Below, in pieces: positions 1-5,885 of a DNA stretch of 64,000 nt. The notes under the pieces were generated by a model. The model saw only the letters and a list, made by a program, of their open reading frames with translations. It did no database searches and had not been told where the DNA came from. A program made the translations under genes and the position numbers. The DNA is taken from NCBI GenBank assembly GCA_050303335.1, contig JBNLBN010000001.1:43453-107452 (forward strand), in the 5' to 3' direction. This stretch comes from Bilamarchaeum sp050303335. Lineage in GTDB: Archaea > Micrarchaeota > Micrarchaeia > Anstonellales > Bilamarchaeaceae. How positions within the stretch are numbered: position 1 is the stretch's first letter; every line of letters begins with the position of its first letter.

Positions 1-499
1 GGGGGATTCTTCTTGATACTTCTATTCCGCACTCTTCTATTGCCTCGATCTTTTTCGGATTGTTGGTCATAAGCGCTATCTTCCTGATTCCGAAATACTT
101 CAGCATCTCTCCTGCAACCCGGTAGTCCCGCTGGTCCTCCCTGAATCCGAGTTTCAAATTAGCATCGACAGTATCCATGCCTTTATCCTGCAGGGCATAG
201 GCACGGATCTTGTTTGCAAGCCCTATTCCCCTTCCCTCCTGGTCAAGGTAGATCAGGATGCCGCATTCCTTTTCCTCCAAATATTCCATTGCAGCCTCAA
301 GCTGTTCCCTGCAGTCGCAGCGAAGAGATGTCAGGGTGTCTCCTGTCAAACATCTGGAATGAATTCTTACAGGAATCTCGTCATGGACCGGATGGCTGCA
401 CCTTACAAGCGCAAGATGGTCATGCCCATCATCCTCGAATGCATGCACCGTGAATCTTCCGAACCGTGTCGGAAGAAAAGCCTCATCTATATGTCTCAT
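1..499 (-). CDS. ribA: GTP cyclohydrolase II (3' part beyond the left edge)
   Basis: This enzyme opens GTP to give the diaminopyrimidine that starts riboflavin synthesis. The visible 166 residues contain the Zn-binding pattern C-x10-C-x-C (CLTGDTLTSLRCDC), the LDQEGRGIGLANKIRAYAL stretch and the DTVDAN, RDY and LMTNNP motifs of the family. The C-terminus is cut by the window edge. The start ATG at 499 overlaps the stop of the upstream riboflavin synthase fusion as ATGA, so translation is probably coupled. This is the bacterial-type enzyme; many archaea use the unrelated GTP cyclohydrolase III instead. Confidence 0.93.
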   Translation of the reverse strand, partial: MRHIDEAFLPTRFGRFTVHAFEDDGHDHLALVRCSHPVHDEIPVRIHSRCLTGDTLTSLRCDCREQLEAAMEYLEEKECGILIYLDQEGRGIGLANKIRAYALQDKGMDTVDANLKLGFREDQRDYRVAGEMLKYFGIRKIALMTNNPKKIEAIEECGIEVSRRIP

Positions 500-1368
500 T
501 CCCTTATCTTCCCCATTATGTCAAGCGTCGCTTCCATCGACCGCCTTGCATATTCCTCTGCCCGCTTTTCTACCTGTTCCCTCGTGGCATCGTGGCCGAT
601 TATACCGAGCGATACCGGTTTTCCGAATCTCAGGCTTAGTTCGGCAAGCTTGTCCGCGCAGACTTTTGTTATAATCTCATCATGCGCTGTCTCGCCCTTT
701 ATCACAGCGCCAAGCGTTGCAACTCCCCGGACCTTCTTATCCATCAGCATTTTTTTCACGATAAGAGGCATATCGAAGACTCCCGGGACCTCCATAACCT
801 TGGTCTCAAAGCCTGCCGCCTGCGCCATCTGGACCGCCTTATCAAGCATCTTTTTTGTTATGTCGCTGTTGAATTTTGAGACTACTATTCCTATTATGAA
901 TTTCTCCTCATTGTCCACGGGCCCTTCATCCTCTTTGCCCTGTCTCAGCCCCCGGCCTGCCTGGTGCGTCAGGTGGTCTGGATCCTGGATTATTTTTACT
1001 GCATTGTGCACATGCTTTCTGATCCTGTTCTGGCAGATCTCGACGAATTCCTCCCCGCTCCATGCCTCGTTCTCATGGACGAAGACCTCGATGACGTGCT
1101 TGTTCGTAAGGAGCTTCACGTGCTGGATCCCTATCGATGCCTCATGCGCGCACTGGGTGTCGATCGGAGCCCCCCCGACCATTCCAAGGGCCATGCATAT
1201 GTCATATCCCTCATCCAGGATCCTCTTGCATTCGACAGGCAGGTCCTTTATCCCAGGCACCGTTCGTCTTGCATATTCCACTTTCGGATAGCTCTTCCTC
1301 AATTCGTCTATAGCGATCGCTCCCATGTTCACACGGGCAAAAGTCGTATCAACAATTCCTATCTTCAT
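496..1368 (-). CDS. Fused archaeal riboflavin synthase (RibC) and lumazine synthase (RibH)
   Basis: One 290-residue reading frame carries the last two enzymes of riboflavin synthesis. Residues 1 to about 140 match the archaeal riboflavin synthase family (start MKIGIVDTTFARV, motif GMVGGAPIDTQCAHE). Residues about 156 to 290 match lumazine synthase, with SKFN, the substrate loop PGVFDMPL and GAVIKGETAHDEII, which holds the catalytic histidine. A charged linker of about 15 residues separates them. The two families are ancient paralogues, normally separate proteins of roughly 155 and 140 residues, so the total length fits a simple fusion. It lies between ribB and ribA, and its stop overlaps the ribA start. 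Confidence 0.9.
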   Translation of the reverse strand: MKIGIVDTTFARVNMGAIAIDELRKSYPKVEYARRTVPGIKDLPVECKRILDEGYDICMALGMVGGAPIDTQCAHEASIGIQHVKLLTNKHVIEVFVHENEAWSGEEFVEICQNRIRKHVHNAVKIIQDPDHLTHQAGRGLRQGKEDEGPVDNEEKFIIGIVVSKFNSDITKKMLDKAVQMAQAAGFETKVMEVPGVFDMPLIVKKMLMDKKVRGVATLGAVIKGETAHDEIITKVCADKLAELSLRFGKPVSLGIIGHDATREQVEKRAEEYARRSMEATLDIMGKIRE

Positions 1369-1406
1369 TCAAAACCTACCTCTGCTTCTCATACGTTGGT
1401 TTTCCG

Positions 1407-1450
1407 ACAGTTCCAACGGAACTGTGGACCATTGAAGCTTTGCTTCAATT
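1407..1450 (-). other. Two tandem hairpins between ribB and the ribC-ribH fusion
   Basis: The 111-base gap between ribB and the ribC-ribH fusion contains two perfect stem-loops. One pairs 1407-1414 with 1418-1425 (ACAGTTCC/GGAACTGT, 3-base loop). The other pairs 1431-1438 with 1442-1449 (ATTGAAGC/GCTTCAAT, 3-base loop), with two further G-C pairs possible past a bulged base. In the rib transcript they lie in the untranslated spacer. There is no U-tract typical of a terminator and no FMN riboswitch core. A processing site or cis-regulatory RNA is possible. Confidence 0.5.
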
Positions 1451-1479
1451 GGTGTATCCAACCTGAGTCAAAAACCTGC

Positions 1480-2121
1480 TTATGTTTTCCTAGGTGGTTT
1501 TTGGAATCCACCTGTTATGTCCTTTCCTTCTATGAATACCAGGTTGTTCTTTTTAGCATATTCCCTTGCCTGGCCCTTTGACAACGCCTTTCCGGAACCG
1601 AGCATCTCGCAGAGGACCATCACTTTCAGGCCGGCCCTCCTTCCCATCTCAAGCGCCAGCTCTGTATGGCCCTTCCTGTTTTCAAGCCCCCTTCCTATAA
1701 GGAGGAACACATGGCCGGGGGAATAGAATTCCTCATTGAATCCCTCCATCCCGCGTTCACATGACTCGTCGATCTTCCTCATTGTAAGCGACCGGTCATT
1801 GTCAGTGATTCCCGTATAGACATTGCAGTGGTTTACGGGAAGCGAAAATGCTGGCTTGTCGCCGTATGCTGTCTGCTTGCAGCTGATCCTTTTCAGTTCC
1901 AGTTTTTCAAGCATGTCGGTAAAAAACGGCAGGCCGGCTTTTTTTGCATCATCCAGATTTATCGCCGCGCAGATAAGGCCGCCGGCATCTTTCCTAAGCC
2001 TTTCGATAACTTCCGGGCTCGCGTATTTTGCCCCTATTATCAGGTCAGCCTCCCCCTCCCTCTCATCGCCATCGTAGATCAGGATCATCCTGCCTGATTT
2101 CAATTCTTCTGCAGCATCCAT
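1480..2121 (-). CDS. ribB: 3,4-dihydroxy-2-butanone 4-phosphate synthase
   Basis: RibB converts ribulose 5-phosphate into the four-carbon unit that lumazine synthase joins to the pyrimidine. At 213 residues it has the usual length for a stand-alone RibB. The acidic metal-binding loop is seen as DGDEREGEADL near residues 18-28, followed by GGLICAA, SLPVNHCNVYTGITDNDRS and the SPGHVFLLIGR and GHTELALEM segments of the active site. It is the first gene of the rib cluster; a TATA-like box about 25 bp upstream of the start suggests a leaderless message. Confidence 0.95.
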   Translation of the reverse strand: MDAAEELKSGRMILIYDGDEREGEADLIIGAKYASPEVIERLRKDAGGLICAAINLDDAKKAGLPFFTDMLEKLELKRISCKQTAYGDKPAFSLPVNHCNVYTGITDNDRSLTMRKIDESCERGMEGFNEEFYSPGHVFLLIGRGLENRKGHTELALEMGRRAGLKVMVLCEMLGSGKALSKGQAREYAKKNNLVFIEGKDITGGFQKPPRKT

Positions 2122-2139
2122 AACTATGATTTGTTGATC

Positions 2140-2161
2140 TACAAATAAATAGGTAGCTACC
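2140..2161 (-). promoter_or_regulatory. ribB promoter with palindromic GGTAGCTACC
   Basis: An AT-rich box (ATTTATTTGT on the minus strand, 2141-2150) is centred about 25 bp upstream of the ribB start. Immediately upstream of it is the perfect 10-bp palindrome GGTAGCTACC at 2152-2161, where TFB recognition or a regulator would act. The assignment rests on spacing and symmetry alone. Confidence 0.4.
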
Positions 2162-2166
2162 AGTTT

Positions 2167-2967
2167 TTAAGTAACAATCCTTCCTGTAGGGTCCCGGTGG
2201 CTTTTTCCGAATTCCCTGAATGAAAGTGCTTCCTGTGCCGTGAAAACCGGGCCGTCGATACAGCAGAGCTTGCCGTCAATCGCGCAGGATCCGCATACCC
2301 CCACGCCGCATTTCATGTACCTTTCAATAGAAACCTCGCAGAACTTTCCCTTTTCATTGGAAAGTTTTGCAACCGCTTCCATCATACTTTCGGGACCGCA
2401 GGCATAAACAGCATCCGCCCGGTCGATCAAATCCTCAACCTCGACCATGACATTTCCCTGCTTTCCCCTTGATCCATCATCTGTTGTGACGTGCACCTTG
2501 CTGCAGAGGAACAGCTGCTTTTCCCAGATAATGTCCTTTTCGTTCCTTGATCCGATTACTGAATATGATTCGATCCCCTGCTCTTTTGCCATCTTGGAGA
2601 GGAAGTACATTGGAACAACTCCGTATCCGCCTCCTACGCAAAGGATCTTTTTCGCACCCTGGGGAATCGTGAACGGATTTCCGAAAGGTCCCCTGTAGGA
2701 AATAGAATCCCCTTCCTTCAGTTTCGTAATCTCAGATGAGACCTTCCCGACATTCGCGACTGATATTGTCAGCGGATCGCTGTTTCCAATCGACATTGGC
2801 CTCTCGCCAACACCCGGAATCCAGACCATCAGGAACTGTCCCGGAAGGCACTCCATCCTGTGGTCAATCTCGATTGTCCGGACCCTGTAATTCTCATCAG
2901 TCACCTTAAGGATCCTGCTAGTATGCATGTTGTTCAATATCTCAAACCTGTTCATGTGCAGCACCAA
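2167..2967 (-). CDS. pyrK: Dihydroorotate dehydrogenase electron-transfer subunit
   Basis: PyrK passes electrons from the type 1B dihydroorotate dehydrogenase PyrD to NAD through FAD and a 2Fe-2S cluster. The N-terminal half is a ferredoxin-reductase-like FAD domain (GERPMSIGN, SYRGPFGNPF) and the nucleotide site is VGGGYGVVPMYFL. The C-terminal cluster motif CGVGVCGSCAIDGKLCC supplies the four cysteines. It overlaps the 3' end of pyrD by 26 bp from the ATG at 2967; the ATGs at 2955 and 2928 are alternative starts. Length 266 is normal for the family. Confidence 0.93.
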   Translation of the reverse strand: MVLHMNRFEILNNMHTSRILKVTDENYRVRTIEIDHRMECLPGQFLMVWIPGVGERPMSIGNSDPLTISVANVGKVSSEITKLKEGDSISYRGPFGNPFTIPQGAKKILCVGGGYGVVPMYFLSKMAKEQGIESYSVIGSRNEKDIIWEKQLFLCSKVHVTTDDGSRGKQGNVMVEVEDLIDRADAVYACGPESMMEAVAKLSNEKGKFCEVSIERYMKCGVGVCGSCAIDGKLCCIDGPVFTAQEALSFREFGKSHRDPTGRIVT

Positions 2968-3883
2968 TTATCTCTTCAAGCTTTCTGTATCCGTTCAGTT
3001 CCATCCAGACATTTATCTCTTCGGCTATCTTCGAAAAAGCATCAAGCCCCCTGTAGTAAACAGCTGTCCCGACGCTTATCCATCGTGCTCCTGCCATCAT
3101 CATCTCTATCCCGTCAACACCGGCATTTATCCCGCCCGTTCCGATTATCGGGATCTTCACTGATTCATAAATGTCATATATGCATCGCACTGCGATCGGT
3201 TTTATTGGAGGCCCTGAAAGACCGCCCATCTTGAATCCCAGCATCGGCCTTTTCCTGTGGATGTCAATTTTCATTCCCGGACCGAGCGAATTTCCCATAT
3301 TAATGGCATCAGCACCTGAATCCTCTGCAGCAATTGCAGCTTTCACCTCGCCCGGCACCGAGGGAGACAATTTTATGATCAACGGAAGCTTGCAGTTGTC
3401 TTTCACTGAACCTGTAATCTGGCTGACTGATTCAGGAGTCCCCTGCCCGACCATCGTTCCGTATCCGGGAGTATGGGGGCATGAAATCACTGCCTCGAGC
3501 GCATCCGCCCTGATTCCTGATTCCTCGACCTTTTTTGCAAGGCTGGAAAATTCCGAAGCATCCTTTCCGACAATGCTTATCACGAGCGCCTCATCCCGCT
3601 CCCATCCGTCATATTCCTTCAGCCCTTCGGCTATTCCTGGATTAGGATAGCCCATTGCATTCAGGATTCCGCATTCTGTCTCAACGATGTTCGGGCCCTC
3701 ATGACCTTTTCTCGGCTCCAGGCTCATGGATTTTGTTATGACTCCGCCGCAGCCATAATCACAGACGGATTCAAGGCTTCCTTTCGTCATGCCATAAATT
3801 CCGGAAGCCAAGAAGATCGGGTTTTTTATTTTCTTTCCGAAAAACTCGCTTGAAATATCCATATGATCCATATTCGCTCTCAT
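2942..3883 (-). CDS. pyrD: Dihydroorotate dehydrogenase, class 1B catalytic subunit
   Basis: PyrD oxidises dihydroorotate to orotate using FMN. The TIM-barrel sequence shows NPIFLASGIYG, the TKSMSLEPRKGHEGPN segment and the class 1 active-site cysteine in ISCPHTPGYG, then IIKLSPSV and the FMN-phosphate site GTGGI. The adjoining pyrK identifies class 1B. Length 313 is normal. Alternative ATGs at 3871 and 3862 fit a TATA-like box near 3888-3895 better than the outer ATG, so the true protein may be 4 to 7 residues shorter. Confidence 0.95.
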   Translation of the reverse strand: MRANMDHMDISSEFFGKKIKNPIFLASGIYGMTKGSLESVCDYGCGGVITKSMSLEPRKGHEGPNIVETECGILNAMGYPNPGIAEGLKEYDGWERDEALVISIVGKDASEFSSLAKKVEESGIRADALEAVISCPHTPGYGTMVGQGTPESVSQITGSVKDNCKLPLIIKLSPSVPGEVKAAIAAEDSGADAINMGNSLGPGMKIDIHRKRPMLGFKMGGLSGPPIKPIAVRCIYDIYESVKIPIIGTGGINAGVDGIEMMMAGARWISVGTAVYYRGLDAFSKIAEEINVWMELNGYRKLEEIIGAAHEQV

Positions 3884-3977
3884 AAGCTAATAAACTTTGT
3901 TTTTTCTACAAGTTTTTTTGAATTGCCGCAGTAGCTTTATAAATTTTATAGCAGTAGAAGTTTTCGGTGGGAGTAGA

Positions 3978-4679
3978 ATGAAAAATATAATGCTTGTTTT
4001 CTTGATTGGTTCCATCCTCTTGTTTGGATGCACCCAGTCAACAACGGACAAAACCGGAGATAACATGGATAACTCCATGGATACCGGGGACAATATGGAA
4101 GATACCGGAGATTCAATGAATGATACCACGCAAGATTCCGGGGACAATATGGAAGATACCGGAGATTCAATGAATGGTACTGTAGACAGTAATGGTGGAA
4201 CCGGGGGCTCAAATGACCTTCTTGGAAAATCCTTTGCTGAACTATCTGTGCTTGGAATTCCCTTACAATGTGATATCACAGCGTCAATCGAAGGACAGAC
4301 AACCAACACAAAGGTCTATATGAAAGGTGATGATGAGGTAAGGTCTGAAGTCGATATTACAGTATCAAGCGGCTGCGATCAGTTCGTCTACATCATGAAA
4401 AACGGTAAGGTCTACATGGGTTGCGAAGAAGGCGAAGTCTTCGGAGACATCGCGATGTTTGAAGGATGCAACTGGATAGAGTTCGAGAAACAGGAAGGCA
4501 CTGTAGAAGGCTCAGAATCCTCATACAGCTATTCGGCCTCGACTCCTGACTTCGGATCCGTTCCGGATTCTGATATCAGCTGCGTTCCATGGCTATACGA
4601 TGCATCCAAATTCGATACACCCGGGAAGATCTGCAACATTGAGGAGATAATGTCCCAGCAGGGAACGACCTTCCCCTAG
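3978..4679 (+). CDS. Predicted secreted lipoprotein with acidic repeat linker
   Basis: The 233-residue protein begins with a lipoprotein signal (MKNIMLVFLIGSILLFGC) whose cysteine near residue 18 would be lipidated. Residues about 25-75 form an acidic Asn/Asp/Met/Ser/Thr linker containing an 18-residue tandem duplication. The rest is a globular domain with five cysteines, suggesting an extracytoplasmic disulfide-bonded fold. I do not recognise the family. The start is set by the SD-like GGTGGGAG at 3967-3973 and the signal peptide; a TATA-like box lies at 3935-3948. It stands alone between pyrD and ftsZ. Confidence 0.8.
   Translation: MKNIMLVFLIGSILLFGCTQSTTDKTGDNMDNSMDTGDNMEDTGDSMNDTTQDSGDNMEDTGDSMNGTVDSNGGTGGSNDLLGKSFAELSVLGIPLQCDITASIEGQTTNTKVYMKGDDEVRSEVDITVSSGCDQFVYIMKNGKVYMGCEEGEVFGDIAMFEGCNWIEFEKQEGTVEGSESSYSYSASTPDFGSVPDSDISCVPWLYDASKFDTPGKICNIEEIMSQQGTTFP
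4084..4176 (+). repeat. 54-bp tandem duplication inside the lipoprotein gene
   Basis: A 39-base stretch at 4084-4122 recurs identically at 4138-4176, a period of 54 bp that preserves frame. It encodes two copies of GDNMEDTGDSMN in the linker. Identity at the DNA level points to a recent duplication. Confidence 0.85.
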
Positions 4680-4758
4680 ATGCTCATGGCGGGGTAACCA
4701 CCTTTCCACCCACCCATCCCTCCTTCTGGTCATTGGTGGTGGCCCCCCATTTCATTTT

Positions 4759-4840
4759 TTCTTCGAAGAACACAAGTATTAAATGCTCTTCGACATAGCT
4801 AGTCTTTTTATACCTTCTTTGATATCACTTCATAGGGTGA
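4759..4840 (+). promoter_or_regulatory. ftsZ upstream region: palindrome, TATA-like box and SD
   Basis: The 168-base gap before ftsZ holds a perfect 12-bp palindrome TTCTTCGAAGAA at 4759-4770. A TATA-like TTTTTATA lies at 4805-4812 and an SD-like GGGTGA at 4835-4840, eight bases before the start. The transcript would carry a short leader, unlike most genes here. A pyrimidine-rich stretch (4748-4763) may terminate the lipoprotein message. Confidence 0.5.
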
Positions 4841-4847
4841 GTCCCAT

Positions 4848-5876
4848 ATGTTTGATGATATTATAAAATCAGCAAAAGAGGGTCCAAATACTTCTGATCT
4901 GGATAATGCAACTATTAGGATTTCTGTAATTGGTGTCGGGGGAGCCGGATGCAACTGTGTCAACCGGATTTACAACGGCGGAATAAGAAGCGCAAAGACG
5001 ATGGCAATTAACACTGACGGGAAGCACCTGAACATGATCAATTCCCATAAGAAAATACTCATTGGAAAGACCATCACGAGGGGCCTTGGGGCCGGTGGTG
5101 ACGCCTCGATTGCAAAGAAATGCGCCGATGTCGATGCCCAGATGCTCCGGAATGAAATAGGAGAAAACGAGATCGTCTTCCTTTGCGCTGGTATGGGCGG
5201 TGGTACAGGTGGAGGTGCTGCTGCACCGATTGCAAAGATCGCAAAAGAACAGGGTGCGACCGTAATTGCCATGGTCACATATCCGTTTGCGCTGGAGCGT
5301 GTCAGGATAAAGAAGGCGCAGGAATCGCTACAGGAACTTGTCAAGGTCTGCGACACAGTGGTCGTAATAGACAACAACAGGCTTGCTGCATATGCCCCGA
5401 ACCTTCCGATCAACAAGGCATTCGAACTTGCGGATTCGATTACTACCAGGGCCGTTACCGGAATATCAGATACCATTATGTTCCCGAGCCTCATAAACGT
5501 CGACTATGCTGATGTGCAGAACGTCATGGCAAACGGAGGCCTTTCGATGATCAGCCTGGGCAAAGGTTCCGGCCATGACAAGGTCGAAAACGTAGTCAAG
5601 GACACGCTGGAGCATCCGCTTCTTGATGTTGATTACGAGGGAGCAAAAGGCTGCCTCATCCACCTTGAAGGGGGAGCCGACCTGACACTTGGCGATGCAA
5701 TCAAGGCCGGAGAGCTCCTTACCCAGAGCTTTGACGAAGAGTCAAATATCAAGATGGGCGCAAGGATCAACCCAAACCTGAATGATGCGATCACCATGAC
5801 AGCAATAATCACAGGAGTCAAGTCTCCGTATATCCTTGGCAAGGAAGAAAAAGAGGACAACCTCGATTTCCTGTAG
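4848..5876 (+). CDS. ftsZ: Cell division GTPase FtsZ
   Basis: FtsZ polymerises with GTP to form the division ring. The tubulin signature GMGGGTGGGAAA sits near residue 119. The N-terminal glycine loop GVGGAGCN, the AINTD segment and the T7-loop region with NPNLNDAIT near the C-terminus are all present. At 342 residues it has the GTPase and C-terminal domains but only a short acidic tail (EDNLDFL). It heads a plus-strand run into aglB, 9 bp downstream, and gatDE. Confidence 0.97.
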   Translation: MFDDIIKSAKEGPNTSDLDNATIRISVIGVGGAGCNCVNRIYNGGIRSAKTMAINTDGKHLNMINSHKKILIGKTITRGLGAGGDASIAKKCADVDAQMLRNEIGENEIVFLCAGMGGGTGGGAAAPIAKIAKEQGATVIAMVTYPFALERVRIKKAQESLQELVKVCDTVVVIDNNRLAAYAPNLPINKAFELADSITTRAVTGISDTIMFPSLINVDYADVQNVMANGGLSMISLGKGSGHDKVENVVKDTLEHPLLDVDYEGAKGCLIHLEGGADLTLGDAIKAGELLTQSFDEESNIKMGARINPNLNDAITMTAIITGVKSPYILGKEEKEDNLDFL

Positions 5877-5885
5877 GTGTAGCAA

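Noticed and set aside
1369..1479. FMN riboswitch in the rib spacer
   Set aside because: The conserved FMN aptamer sequences are absent; only two simple hairpins are seen.
4759..4770. Heat-shock-type element upstream of ftsZ
   Set aside because: The resemblance to eukaryotic TTC/GAA units has no meaning in archaea; it is kept only as a palindrome.
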